Of a stretch of 64,000 nucleotides of DNA, positions 35,434 to 44,572 are shown one piece after another. Positions within the stretch are counted from its first letter, which is position 1. Every line of letters begins with the position of its first letter. The stretch covers positions 87,773-151,772 of the forward strand of contig DJOT01000043.1 in assembly GCA_002439095.1 (NCBI GenBank), read 5' to 3'. The DNA is from Bacteroidales bacterium UBA6431 (lineage in GTDB: Bacteria; Bacteroidota; Bacteroidia; Bacteroidales; UBA932). The position numbers and the translations under genes were made by a program. Below the pieces are notes generated by a model, which did not search any database, was not told the DNA's origin, and saw only the letters and a list, made by a program, of their open reading frames with translations.

Positions 35434-36185
35434 CATCATACATAAAAACAGCAATGATCTTCGCGGCGGGACTCGGGACGAGGCTGAGGCCCATCACCGA
35501 CTCCATGCCAAAGGCTCTCGTCAAGGTGGGCGGCGTGCCGATGCTTGAGAGGATTCTGCTCAAAATCAAAGACGCCGGAGTAAAAGATGTTGTAGTCAAC
35601 GTCCACCACTTCGCCTCGCAGATTGAGGATTTCCTCTCGGCCAACGCCGGCCTCGGGATGAAGATCGACATCTCCCGCGAGCCAGGTCAAGCCCTTGAGA
35701 CCGGAGGCGGAATCCGCCATGCCTCACCGCTGCTCAAGGGATGCGGGCGTTTCCTCGTACACAATGTGGACATGCTCAGCGACCTGGATCTTGAATGGTT
35801 CTTCTCTCAAGACGACCCGTCTTCGCTTGCGACGCTGCTTCTGACAGAATCCGATGATGCCGACCGCTACCTGCTCTTCGATGAGGAGATGCTGCTGCGC
35901 GGATGGACAAATGTCCGCACCGGCGAGGTTCGCAGCCCGTTCCCGGATTTCGACCCCCTCTCCTGCCGGAAATACTCGTTCTGCGGGGTGCATATCCTCT
36001 CCGAGAGGGTACTGCGCCTGATGGAAAAGTGGCCGGAAAAGTTCTCCATAATCGACTTCTATCTGTCCGCCTGCGCCATGGAAGAAATAAGGGGGATTGT
36101 AGCCAAATCTTTGAAAATCATAGACATCGGCACTCCTGAAAAGCTCGCTGAGGCGGACACCCTTGTCCGTGGAGGAGCTTTTTGA
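35430..36185 (+). CDS. murU: Sugar-1-phosphate nucleotidyltransferase, MurU-like
   Basis: 251 residues. Nucleotidyltransferase signature AMIFAAGLGTRLRPITDSMPKALVKVGG near residues 8-35 (GLGTRLRP and the PKAL Lys), HHFASQIEDFL, sugar-binding EPGQALETGGGIRHASPLLKG, metal-site Asp in HNVDMLSDLDLEWF. Family members include MurU, GlmU-N and RmlA relatives. With the AmgK-like kinase upstream it would convert MurNAc-1-phosphate to UDP-MurNAc, recycling cell-wall sugar without de novo synthesis. Assignment as MurU and not another uridylyltransferase rests on that context. Confidence 0.75.
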   Translation: MTSYIKTAMIFAAGLGTRLRPITDSMPKALVKVGGVPMLERILLKIKDAGVKDVVVNVHHFASQIEDFLSANAGLGMKIDISREPGQALETGGGIRHASPLLKGCGRFLVHNVDMLSDLDLEWFFSQDDPSSLATLLLTESDDADRYLLFDEEMLLRGWTNVRTGEVRSPFPDFDPLSCRKYSFCGVHILSERVLRLMEKWPEKFSIIDFYLSACAMEEIRGIVAKSLKIIDIGTPEKLAEADTLVRGGAF

Positions 36186-36194
36186 CCTGAGGTC

Positions 36195-36225
36195 TTGCCA
36201 TTGCGCTCTTTTTGACCTATATTTG
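36195..36225 (+). promoter_or_regulatory. Putative apt promoter
   Basis: TATATTTG (36218-36225) fits the -7 element and TTG (36195-36197) lies 20 bases upstream in the -33 position; start codon 25 bases downstream. Confidence 0.6.
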
Positions 36226-36249
36226 CAAGGTTGTTTTACCTCATCCCTT

Positions 36250-36774
36250 ATGAGCTTGGATAAATTGAAGCGAAATCTTCGGACTATCCCTGATTTTCCG
36301 AAGAAAGGCATCCTTTTTTACGACATCACCACCCTGTTCAAGAGTGCTGATTGCCTTGCCGAACTGAGCGACATGCTCTACGGCATGTACAGGGACAAGG
36401 GCATCACCAAGGTCGTCGGGATCGAGTCCCGGGGCTACATCATGGGCTCCATTCTGGCCGCAAGGCTCGGTGCCGGCTTCGTACCGGTGCGCAAGGAGGG
36501 CAAGCTTCCGGCCGAGGTCTTCAAGGAAGAATACGAACTGGAGTACGGCAACGCCGCCATCGAGATCCACAAGGACGCCATCACTGAAGATGACGTGGTG
36601 CTTGTGCACGATGATCTGCTCGCCACGGGCGGCACCATGGAGGCGGCACGCAGGCTCGTGGAGAGGAACCACCCGAAAGCGGTGTACCTCAACTGCATAA
36701 TCGAGCTCATGGAGCTTTCGGGCCGCAAGGCCTTCCCTTCCAATACAGAATTTACATCCATATTGCAACTGTAA
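36250..36774 (+). CDS. apt: Adenine phosphoribosyltransferase
   Basis: 174 residues. Start at 36250 gives the usual N-terminus (LKRNLRTIPDFPKKGILFYDITTLF). PRPP loop VLVHDDLLATGGTMEAA near 122-138, and GIESRGYIMGSILAARLGAGFVPVRKEGKLP for the hood and flexible loop. It converts adenine and PRPP to AMP. The following Tsx-like channel and AzgA-like purine permease make a complete import-and-salvage set. Confidence 0.95.
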   Translation: MSLDKLKRNLRTIPDFPKKGILFYDITTLFKSADCLAELSDMLYGMYRDKGITKVVGIESRGYIMGSILAARLGAGFVPVRKEGKLPAEVFKEEYELEYGNAAIEIHKDAITEDDVVLVHDDLLATGGTMEAARRLVERNHPKAVYLNCIIELMELSGRKAFPSNTEFTSILQL

Positions 36775-36781
36775 GTATAAG

Positions 36782-36812
36782 GGGCCTGCACGCAGCAGGC
36801 CCTGCCTTTTTT
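36782..36812 (+). terminator. Terminator after apt
   Basis: Stem GGGCCTGC (36782-36789) with GCAGGCCC (36795-36802), then TGCC and six T. It separates apt from the channel gene. Confidence 0.85.
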
Positions 36813-36840
36813 GTTGCGGACATTTTTACTACATATAAAA

Positions 36841-37578
36841 ATGATGAAAAAAGTACTCATTGCGGCAGCTGTTGCCACAGCGTTCTTCGCTCAAGGAGCC
36901 AAGGCGCAGACCAACCTTCAGACTTTCTGGGACTTCGGTCGCGGTCATGTCACCACCACCCTCGAGGGCTACTACGGAGACAACTGGGGAGACACCTTCT
37001 TCTTCGTTGACTACGACTACAACACCAAAAACCCCGACGGCAAGTTCATCGGCGTCAGCGGCAGCTACTTCGAGATCGCCCGCGGGCTCAACTTCTGGAA
37101 GAACACGTCTCTGGCAGACCTCAGCGCCCATGTCGAGTACAACGGCGGAGTAGGCTTCGGCAGCCAGAACTTCCTTTTCGGCGCCGATTACCTCCTGCAC
37201 AACGCCGACTACTCCAACACCTTCAAGTTCTCCCTCATGTACAAGACCTTCAGCGGCAACGCCAGCAGCGACACCCCGCTCCAGTTCACCTTCGTATGGG
37301 GCATGAAGAACCTCTTCGGCGTGGACGGCCTCAATTTCAGCGGTTTCGCCGACATCTGGGGTGAGAACACCAAAAACTGGGACGCAGACCCTGTAGATGA
37401 TCAGGCAGAAGAGGGCAAATTCATCTTCATCTCAGAGCCTCAGCTCTGGTACAATGTGGGCAAGCACTTCGGCGTGGACAACCTCAACATCGGCACCGAA
37501 ATCGAGCTCAGCTACAACTTCGCCGGCAACCACGGCTTCTACTGCCGTCCTTGCCTCGGCACCAAGTGGGTATTCTAA
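36841..37578 (+). CDS. DUF5020/Tsx-like outer-membrane channel
   Basis: 245 residues (ATG 36844 equally possible). Signal peptide ending GAKAQ. The rest is a 12-strand-type barrel: LQTFWDFGRGHVTTTLEGYYGDNWGDTFFFVDYDYN, GSYFEIARGLNFWK, LSAHVEYNGGVGFG, FKFSLMYKTFSG, and a C-terminal strand ending FYCRPCLGTKWVF. This pattern is that of Bacteroidetes DUF5020 proteins, relatives of the Tsx nucleoside channel. Located between apt and a purine permease gene (12 bases downstream), so outer-membrane uptake of nucleosides or bases is likely. Confidence 0.75.
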   Translation: MMKKVLIAAAVATAFFAQGAKAQTNLQTFWDFGRGHVTTTLEGYYGDNWGDTFFFVDYDYNTKNPDGKFIGVSGSYFEIARGLNFWKNTSLADLSAHVEYNGGVGFGSQNFLFGADYLLHNADYSNTFKFSLMYKTFSGNASSDTPLQFTFVWGMKNLFGVDGLNFSGFADIWGENTKNWDADPVDDQAEEGKFIFISEPQLWYNVGKHFGVDNLNIGTEIELSYNFAGNHGFYCRPCLGTKWVF

Positions 37579-37590
37579 CAGTGCCGCAAG

Positions 37591-38892
37591 ATGTCTCCAT
37601 TCTTATGTAAACTGTTCGGCTTCGACCCGAAGACCAACAGCGTGCGTACCGAGATCGTAGCCGGTATCACCACTTTCCTCACGATGGCGTACATCCTCGC
37701 CGTCAACCCGGGGATCTTCAGCAACATCCAGGGCATGCCTAACGGCTCCGTATTCACAGCCACGGCCCTTGCCGCCATCGTCGGCACCCTTGCGATGTCC
37801 CTCTACGCCAAGAAGCCTTTCGGACTTGCTCCGGGCATGGGCCTCAACGCCTTCTTCGTGTTCACAGTGTGTCTGGGCATGGGCTACAGCTGGCAGTTCG
37901 CCCTGACGGCCATCCTCATTGAGGGCATCATCTTCATCATCCTCTCCGCCACCAAGGTGCGCGAGATGATAGTGAATGCGATCCCGGCATCCATCAAGAA
38001 CGCCATCGGAGCCGGTATCGGCCTGTACATCGCCTTCATCGGCCTGCAGAACGCCGGCATCATAGTCAACGATGACTCGACCCTCGTCGGCCTCGGCGCC
38101 CTGGGATCCAAGACCAGCATCCTCTTCATCATCGGACTCTTCCTCACAGCCATCCTTGTGGTGCTCAAGGTCAAGGGCGGCATCCTCATCGGCATGCTCG
38201 CCACCACACTTGTCGGCATCCCGATGGGTGTGACCAAGTTCGCCGGATTAGTCTCCCTGCCGGAGTCCATCTCCCCGATCTTCTGCCAGTTCGAGTGGGG
38301 GCACATCTTCACCTGGGACATGCTCGTGGTTGTCTTCACCTTCCTGTTCATCGACATGTTCGACACCATCGGAACCGTGGTCGGCGTATCCGTGAAATCC
38401 GGGATGGTGGACAAGGACGGCCACGTGGACGGCATCAGCAAGATCCTCATGGCTGACGCCGTGGCCACCACGGCAGGCGCCTGCTTCGGCACCTCCACCA
38501 CCACCACTTACATCGAGAGCGCGGCAGGTGTCGCTGAAGGCGGACGTACCGGCCTCACCTCATTCGTGATAGCCCTCTGCTTCGCCATCGCCCTGCTCTT
38601 CTCCCCTGTGTTCCTCGCCATCCCGAGCGCGGCCACCGGAGCGGTGCTCGTAATTGTGGGTGTGATGATGATGAGCCCTATCCGCAACATCGACTGGAAC
38701 GACTACTCAGAGGCCATCCCGGCATTCGTGACAGCCGTCATGATGCCGCTCTCATACAGCATCGCGCACGGCATCATGCTCGGCATGATCACCTACGTGG
38801 TCATCAAGGCCCTCACAGGCAAGTTCAAGAGCATAAGCGTGATGATGTGGGTTCTCGCAGTGCTCTTCGTGCTGAGGTACATATTCATGTAG
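37591..38892 (+). CDS. NCS2/AzgA-family purine permease
   Basis: 433 residues, about 12-14 TM segments. AzgA-type signature: FGFDPKTNSVRTEIVAGITTFLTMAYILAVNPGIFS, AKKPFGLAPGMGLNAFFVFTVCLGMGYSWQ, IPASIKNAIGAGIGLYIAFIGLQNAGI, FLFIDMFDTIGTVVGVS and GTSTTTTYIESAAGVAEGGRTGLTS. These are proton symporters for adenine, guanine or hypoxanthine. Follows the Tsx-like gene by 12 bases and is closed by a terminator. Confidence 0.92.
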   Translation: MSPFLCKLFGFDPKTNSVRTEIVAGITTFLTMAYILAVNPGIFSNIQGMPNGSVFTATALAAIVGTLAMSLYAKKPFGLAPGMGLNAFFVFTVCLGMGYSWQFALTAILIEGIIFIILSATKVREMIVNAIPASIKNAIGAGIGLYIAFIGLQNAGIIVNDDSTLVGLGALGSKTSILFIIGLFLTAILVVLKVKGGILIGMLATTLVGIPMGVTKFAGLVSLPESISPIFCQFEWGHIFTWDMLVVVFTFLFIDMFDTIGTVVGVSVKSGMVDKDGHVDGISKILMADAVATTAGACFGTSTTTTYIESAAGVAEGGRTGLTSFVIALCFAIALLFSPVFLAIPSAATGAVLVIVGVMMMSPIRNIDWNDYSEAIPAFVTAVMMPLSYSIAHGIMLGMITYVVIKALTGKFKSISVMMWVLAVLFVLRYIFM

Positions 38893-38912
38893 TCCATCTC
38901 TTAATCTTCTAC

Positions 38913-38950
38913 AATGCCGACGGGATTCTTTCTGCCGGCATTGTTTTTTT
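38913..38950 (+). terminator. Terminator after the purine permease
   Basis: AATGCCG (38913-38919) pairs with CGGCATT (38936-38942) and is followed by GTTTTTTT. It lies before the next promoter, which rules out the ATG at 38914 as start of the porin gene. Confidence 0.75.
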
Positions 38951-38953
38951 CCG

Positions 38954-38961
38954 TATCTTTG
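38954..38961 (+). promoter_or_regulatory. Putative -7 element of the large porin gene
   Basis: TATCTTTG, perfect TAnnTTTG match, 12 bases before the ATG at 38974, directly after the terminator T tract. Short leader. Confidence 0.6.
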
Positions 38962-38973
38962 CCGTTTGCAGAG

Positions 38974-41430
38974 ATGAAATTGATGTCCCGCATATTTTTC
39001 CCGGCTGCCGTGATGGCCATTGCTGCCGCGGGGGTCATGGACTTCGGAGAGGCTCACCCGGGCCTGTCCGGGACGCTCTCCATATCCGAGAGCCGGGACA
39101 CCGTGATCTACCCTCCGTACAACTACCGTCCGCGCGCCTCAAGGGGCGGAAGTTCCGAAGCGGACAGCCTGTACGAAGACATCTTCGAGGTTCCGGATTC
39201 ATCCCTCTCCGTCAAGCGGCTGAGCCCGAGGGACTCGCTAAAGGCCCTTTTGGACTCCACCCTCTGGGACAAGCTCGACTCGATATACATCGCGGACTCC
39301 ACCGCCAAGGCGAAGGCCAGGTTCGAGGCCTGGTACGCAGGACTTTCCAAAGAAGAAAGGAAGAAATACGACAGGGAGCAGCACGACAAAAAAATGATGG
39401 CCCGCGCCGACTCCATACGGGCCGTCAAGGAAGAGCAGAAAGCCATCCGCGACAGCATTCTGGAAGCCACCCCGAGAATCCTCGAGACCTACGCCGTCCC
39501 GGACTCGATGCAGTACAAGCGCATCATAGCCTGGACGCTCGACCGGGACTTCGGCAAACTAAAACCGTACATCCCGGACACGACATACAACTACCACTTC
39601 CACGACTACCCGTTCCAGCGCAACGACGTCAACGCCAGCTGGCTCGGCGTAGCCGGAAGCCCGGTCCAGTACTACAACTGGTTCAAGCGCGGCAGCACCG
39701 AAGGCGTGGAGTTCTACGATGCCCTCGAATCCTGGAGCTACTCCCCAGAGACCCTGCCCCACTACAACTCCAAGACCCCCTACACCGAACTCGCATACTT
39801 CGGCACCCTGTTCGCCGGGGATGACAAGGAATCCAACAACCTCCGCCTCTTCACCACCCAGAACATCACCCCCGCGCTGAATTTCGCCCTGCTCTATGAG
39901 AGATACGGGGGCGAGGGCATGCTGGAGAACGAGAACACGTCCAACTCCACCGCCGTAGCCCAGGTCAACTGGCTCGGGAAAAGACACACCGCCCACGCGG
40001 GCTACATCGGCAACAGCATCACGATGGGAGAGAACGGAGGAATGCAGGATCTGAAGTGGATACGGGACACGACGGTCAACTCCAGAGACATCCCAGTCAA
40101 CCTCAAGACCGCGAAGAGCAAGGTCAAGAAGCGCAGTTTCTTCATAGACCAGCAGCTGCGCATCCCGTTCAGCTTCATCAACAGGATCAGGGCCGCGCGT
40201 GACAGCACCTACAGATACAACGCCGACAGCCTCGACCGCGACATCACCACCGCCTACATCGGCCACAGCGGCGAAGTGTCCATCTACTCCAGAAAATACA
40301 CGGACGAGACCACCGACGAGGCATCCAAGGCGTTCTACAACAACGTCTTCAACCACGACCCTTCAGCGAGCGCCGACTCGCTCGGCGTGACGAAGATAGA
40401 CAACAAGATCTACATCCGCCTCCAGCCGTGGTCCAGCGAGGCCGCAGTCTCCAAGCTCGACATCGGGATCGGAGACTACCTCAAGACCTATTTCGACAGC
40501 AGCTACGTCCGGGGAACCCGGCACAGGGAAAACTCCGTCTATGCCTACGCGGGCGTGGAGGGGCAGATCAGGAACAACTTCTTCTGGGATGCCAAGGGAC
40601 GCTATGTGCTGCTCGGCCATGACTTCGGGGACTTCAGCCTCGAAGCCGACGCCCGCCTTGACCTGTACCCGTTCAGGCGGGCCCGGAAAAGTCCGCTGAG
40701 CCTCACAGCCCGGTTCGAGACCCGCCTGCAGGAGCCGACCTACTACCAGCAGCACATCAACGCCAACCACTTCGCCTGGGACAACGACTTCTCCAAGATC
40801 TCCACGACACGCCTGTCCGGAAGTCTGGAAATACCGAGATGGAAAGCCTCTCTGTCGGCAGGTTACGCCTTGATAGGCAACAATATATACTATGACAGTC
40901 AAGGCATCATACGCCAAAACGGCAACATCATAAACGTCCTGTCAGCCGATCTCCGTAAAGACTTCGCCTTCGGGCCGCTGCACCTCGACAACAGGGTGCT
41001 CCTCCAATATTCCTCTGACCAGGAGTCAGTTCCGCTTCCGGCAGTCGCTCTCAACCTCAGATACTATTTCCAGTTCACGGTGCAGAAAGTGCTCCAGATG
41101 CAACTGGGAGTCAACGGGTTCTACAATACTGCCTGGAACTCCCCGATGTGGAACCCGAACATAGGCGTGTTCTACAACCAGACGGAGCGAAGCTACACCA
41201 ACGGCCCTTACTTCGACATATTCGTCAACATGCAGTGGAAGCGGGCCTGCATATTCGTCAAATACCAGAACGCCGGAGGCGGATGGCCTCTGGACAAGCA
41301 CGACTTCTTCAGTTCCGACAGACATACCGTGACATTCAGCGGCATGGGAGGATTGAAACTCGGCATCTTCTGGCCGTTCTACACCCAGCCGTCCGGTAGA
41401 CCGCCTGTCGGAGGGACAAACAGAAATTAA
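38974..41430 (+). CDS. Putative porin (Porin_10 type)
   Basis: 818 residues from ATG 38974 (ATG 38983 also possible); the upstream in-frame ATG at 38914 is inside a terminator. Signal peptide-like N-terminus MKLMSRIFFPAAVMAIAAAG. Residues 60-180 are a charged, helical segment (KARFEAWYAGLSKEERKKYDREQHDKKM) before the barrel. The barrel has the Porin_10 pattern: DFPFQ-type turn HFHDYPFQRNDVNASWLGVAGSPVQYYNWFKR, LAYFGTLFAGDDKESNNLRLFTTQNITPALNFALLYERYGGEGML, and repeated amphipathic strands to GGLKLGIFWPF. Substrate unknown. The next gene starts 8 bases later. Confidence 0.8.
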   Translation: MKLMSRIFFPAAVMAIAAAGVMDFGEAHPGLSGTLSISESRDTVIYPPYNYRPRASRGGSSEADSLYEDIFEVPDSSLSVKRLSPRDSLKALLDSTLWDKLDSIYIADSTAKAKARFEAWYAGLSKEERKKYDREQHDKKMMARADSIRAVKEEQKAIRDSILEATPRILETYAVPDSMQYKRIIAWTLDRDFGKLKPYIPDTTYNYHFHDYPFQRNDVNASWLGVAGSPVQYYNWFKRGSTEGVEFYDALESWSYSPETLPHYNSKTPYTELAYFGTLFAGDDKESNNLRLFTTQNITPALNFALLYERYGGEGMLENENTSNSTAVAQVNWLGKRHTAHAGYIGNSITMGENGGMQDLKWIRDTTVNSRDIPVNLKTAKSKVKKRSFFIDQQLRIPFSFINRIRAARDSTYRYNADSLDRDITTAYIGHSGEVSIYSRKYTDETTDEASKAFYNNVFNHDPSASADSLGVTKIDNKIYIRLQPWSSEAAVSKLDIGIGDYLKTYFDSSYVRGTRHRENSVYAYAGVEGQIRNNFFWDAKGRYVLLGHDFGDFSLEADARLDLYPFRRARKSPLSLTARFETRLQEPTYYQQHINANHFAWDNDFSKISTTRLSGSLEIPRWKASLSAGYALIGNNIYYDSQGIIRQNGNIINVLSADLRKDFAFGPLHLDNRVLLQYSSDQESVPLPAVALNLRYYFQFTVQKVLQMQLGVNGFYNTAWNSPMWNPNIGVFYNQTERSYTNGPYFDIFVNMQWKRACIFVKYQNAGGGWPLDKHDFFSSDRHTVTFSGMGGLKLGIFWPFYTQPSGRPPVGGTNRN

Positions 41431-41437
41431 CGCACTC

Positions 41438-42478
41438 ATGCATCGCAGAGACACCCCGGCCATCATAGTCAGCACGCTGACGGCAGTCTTGATCGCCGCG
41501 AGCATCGTTGCCTCTTTCTTCAAAAAATCTCCGGAAGAAGCCGGCATACGCCCGCATATCCGCAGCATTCTGGAACTAGGACGCATGACGGACACGACCA
41601 AGGCCCTTGTAGTCGGTTACAACCACTATCTGCTCGAAAGATATGCCGAAAGCAACGGGCAGAGCATCGAAATAGACATCACCGGGAAGGATATCTCCTG
41701 GATAGACTCGCTAAAAGCCGGGAAGGTGGACATCGTGGTTGTCCCTTTTGAAGACAGCCTCGCGGTGGACAGCGTTCTGGTGTCGATACCGGTGGACAGC
41801 CTCAGCGTATGGCTCATGCGACACGATGACCACAGCAACATGGAGGACGCCAACGCCTGGATACTCGCTTGGCTGTCAAGCGAAGAGCACGACGGGATCA
41901 AAGACAGTTTCCTCAAACGATTCGATGCCTTCCGCAGCCGCCCTCGCGAGTCCATCAGCCCCTACGACAGCCTTATACGCACCCACGCCGACTCTCTCGG
42001 CTGGGACTGGAGGTTGCTCGCGGCAGTCATATATCAGGAATCCCGCTTCCACATCGAAGCCCGCTCAAGACGGGGTGCAAGCGGACTGATGCAGATGATG
42101 CCAAGGACGGCGGAACGCTATGGCATCTCCGATCCGCTCTCCCCCGAAGAGAACATCAGGGCAGGAGCACAACTGCTGGGCACGCTCATACGCAGGTACT
42201 ACAAAGTGGGAGAGAACGATGAAGAGAGGTACAGATATGCCCTCGCCGCCTACAACGCGGGCGTGGGACGGGTGGACGATATCCTCAACCTCGCCAGACA
42301 ACGTGGCGTGGACACTTCCCGTTGGGACAGCGTCAAAAGCGTCATCCCGGACATGAGCGACCAGGAGGTGCTCGACAGTGGAGTTGTCAAGCGCGGCCCA
42401 TTCAAGGGACGCGAAACCATGGCCTATGTAGACAGGGTCATGGCAATTTATGAGGAATTCAAGAGGATTTGCCCCTAA
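41438..42478 (+). CDS. mltF: MltF-like membrane-bound lytic transglycosylase
   Basis: 346 residues. An N-terminal membrane anchor (AIIVSTLTAVLIAASIVASFF) is followed by a short solute-binding-protein-like domain (KALVVGYNHYLLERYAESNG, DIVVVPFEDSLAVDSVLVSIP) and a goose-lysozyme-like SLT domain: LLAAVIYQESRFHIEARSRRGASGLMQMMPRTAERYG with catalytic Glu201, then YALAAYNAGVGRVDDIL. This two-domain order is that of MltF. It cleaves peptidoglycan between MurNAc and GlcNAc with formation of 1,6-anhydroMurNAc, which fits the muramate recycling genes nearby. Confidence 0.85.
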   Translation: MHRRDTPAIIVSTLTAVLIAASIVASFFKKSPEEAGIRPHIRSILELGRMTDTTKALVVGYNHYLLERYAESNGQSIEIDITGKDISWIDSLKAGKVDIVVVPFEDSLAVDSVLVSIPVDSLSVWLMRHDDHSNMEDANAWILAWLSSEEHDGIKDSFLKRFDAFRSRPRESISPYDSLIRTHADSLGWDWRLLAAVIYQESRFHIEARSRRGASGLMQMMPRTAERYGISDPLSPEENIRAGAQLLGTLIRRYYKVGENDEERYRYALAAYNAGVGRVDDILNLARQRGVDTSRWDSVKSVIPDMSDQEVLDSGVVKRGPFKGRETMAYVDRVMAIYEEFKRICP

Positions 42479-42485
42479 AGCAGAG

Positions 42486-42526
42486 ACACTTTGCCGCAAT
42501 TATGCTTAACTTAGCGGCGAAAGTGT
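42486..42526 (+). promoter_or_regulatory. Interrupted inverted repeat before pepO
   Basis: ACACTTTGCCGC (42486-42497) pairs with GCGGCGAAAGTGT (42514-42526) apart from one bulge, loop 16. There is no T tract, so a terminator is unlikely; operator or mRNA hairpin in the pepO leader is possible. Confidence 0.45.
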
Positions 42527-42549
42527 GTATTATTACAACAATTCATACA

Positions 42550-44571
42550 ATGAAAAAGTTATTAGTGTTTATGATCCCTGTGATGATGCTGGCCTCTGCC
42601 TGCCAGTCAGGACAGAAGGGAGAGAAGGTTCCGGGCATAGATGTTTCAGACATGGACCTGACCGTATCCCCGGGAAAAGATTTCTACCAGTACGCTGACG
42701 GCGGATGGATAAAGAAACATCCGCTCAAGCCGGAGTACGCACGCTTCGGCTCATTCGACGCCCTGCGCGAAAACAATGTCGAGCGTCTCAATGCGCTTTT
42801 CGCCGAGATGGCCACCATGTCTCCGGCCAAAGGCACCACAGACCAGAAGATAGTTGACCTCTACAAGCAGGGGCTCGACTCCACCAGGCTCAACTCCGAG
42901 GGAGCCGCTCCTCTCAAGAAGTATCTTGATGCCATCTATGCAGCCACCGACAAGGCCGGACTCACAGCAGAGTTGGCTGAGCTGAACAAATACGGCGAAG
43001 GCGGTTTCTTCAGTGTCGGGGTCAGCGCAGACCTTATGGACAGCAACAACCAGGTCCTCTACCTCGGTCAGGGAGGGCTCGGCATGGGCGACCGTGACTA
43101 CTATCTCGATGAGAGCAACGCGGCCCTCAAGAAGGGATACAACGAATTGCTGGCCAAACTCTTCACCCTTAGCGGTCTTGACAATGCGCAGAAAAGGGCT
43201 GACAACGCCCTGGCCACAGAAGACGCCATCGCGAAGGTGTCATGGACCAGCGTGGAAAACCGCGACTATACCAAGCAGTACAACCCGATGAGCGTGGAGC
43301 AGATAGACAAGGAGTATCCCGGCTTCGGATTCGCAAGCTTCCTCAAGGGTCTCGGCATTGAGAATCCGGGGATGATCATCGTACAGCAGCCGTCCTACTT
43401 CAAGGGATTCTCAAAGATCTGGGCAAACTCCAGTCTTGATGCCCTCAAGGACTACCTCGCCGGCCAGTTCATCAGCAGCTCCGCCTCTGCCCTTTCAGAC
43501 GACTTCTACGCCGCCAACTTCGATTTCTTCAGCACTCAGATGAGCGGAGTGACCGAGCAGAAGCCAAGATGGAAGCGTGCCATGAGCGTGCCTAACAGCA
43601 TCCTCGGAGAGGCCGTAGGACAGATGTATGTCAAGAAATATTTTCCGGAAGCATACAAAAACAAGGTGCTCGATCTCGTGAAGCAGCTCCAGGTTTCGCT
43701 GGGCCAGCACATCGACAGCCTCGAATGGATGTCAGACAGCACCAAGGCCTACGCAAGGGAGAAACTCGCCAACTTCACCGTCAAGATCGGTTATCCTGAC
43801 AAATGGAAAGACTACAGCACCCTGTCAGTCGATCCGGAGAAGAGCTATCTTGAGAACCTGATGGCCGCCAGCGCATGGTATGTACAGGACAACCTGGGCA
43901 AGCTCGGCAAGCCGACCGACCGCAGCGAGTGGGGCATGACACCTCAGACCGTCAACGCCTACTACAATCCTACCACCAACGAGATCTGCTTCCCGGCAGC
44001 CATCCTCCAGCCGCCGTTCTTCAACGCCGACGCGGATGATGCAGTCAACTACGGAGCCATCGGTGTTGTAATCGGTCACGAGATGACCCACGGATTCGAC
44101 GATCAGGGCCGCCTCTTCGACAAGGACGGCAACATGAACAACTGGTGGCGTCCGGAGGACGAAGCCGCTTTCAAGGCCAAGACCGCCGTGCTCGTGGACC
44201 AGTACAGCGAAGTTGAGATCCTCCCGGGCGTACATGCAAACGGGGCCCTATCCCTCGGCGAGAACATTGCCGACCACGGCGGACTCAGCATCGCCTACAC
44301 CGCCCTCCACAACAAGCTTGCAGGCAAGGAACCTGCACCGATAGACGGTTTCACTGCAGACCAGAGATTCTACATCGGATACGCACACCTTTGGGCACAG
44401 AACGCCACCGATGAGGAAAAGGCGCGCCTGACCAAACTTGATGTACACTCCCTCGCGGAGAACAGGGTCAACGTGGCCGTGCGCAACTTCAAGACCTTCT
44501 TCGACGCTTTCGGCATCAAGGAGGGAGACCCTATGTGGAGACCTGAAAGCGAAAGAGTAAGCATCTGGTAA
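42550..44571 (+). CDS. pepO: M13-family endopeptidase lipoprotein, PepO-like
   Basis: 673 residues. Start at 42550 gives a lipoprotein signal (MKKLLVFMIPVMMLASAC). The M13 (neprilysin) mark is complete: VVIGHEMTHGFDDQGRLFD with H510, E511, H514 and the third zinc ligand in GENIADHGG (E571); NAYY (PTTNEICFPAAILQPPFF) precedes it and CxxW is replaced by the family end PMWRPESERVSIW. The N-terminal half (DFYQYADGGWIKKHPLKPEYARFGSF) is typical. It degrades oligopeptides in the periplasm or at the outer membrane. Confidence 0.93.
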   Translation: MKKLLVFMIPVMMLASACQSGQKGEKVPGIDVSDMDLTVSPGKDFYQYADGGWIKKHPLKPEYARFGSFDALRENNVERLNALFAEMATMSPAKGTTDQKIVDLYKQGLDSTRLNSEGAAPLKKYLDAIYAATDKAGLTAELAELNKYGEGGFFSVGVSADLMDSNNQVLYLGQGGLGMGDRDYYLDESNAALKKGYNELLAKLFTLSGLDNAQKRADNALATEDAIAKVSWTSVENRDYTKQYNPMSVEQIDKEYPGFGFASFLKGLGIENPGMIIVQQPSYFKGFSKIWANSSLDALKDYLAGQFISSSASALSDDFYAANFDFFSTQMSGVTEQKPRWKRAMSVPNSILGEAVGQMYVKKYFPEAYKNKVLDLVKQLQVSLGQHIDSLEWMSDSTKAYAREKLANFTVKIGYPDKWKDYSTLSVDPEKSYLENLMAASAWYVQDNLGKLGKPTDRSEWGMTPQTVNAYYNPTTNEICFPAAILQPPFFNADADDAVNYGAIGVVIGHEMTHGFDDQGRLFDKDGNMNNWWRPEDEAAFKAKTAVLVDQYSEVEILPGVHANGALSLGENIADHGGLSIAYTALHNKLAGKEPAPIDGFTADQRFYIGYAHLWAQNATDEEKARLTKLDVHSLAENRVNVAVRNFKTFFDAFGIKEGDPMWRPESERVSIW

Positions 44572-44572
44572 C

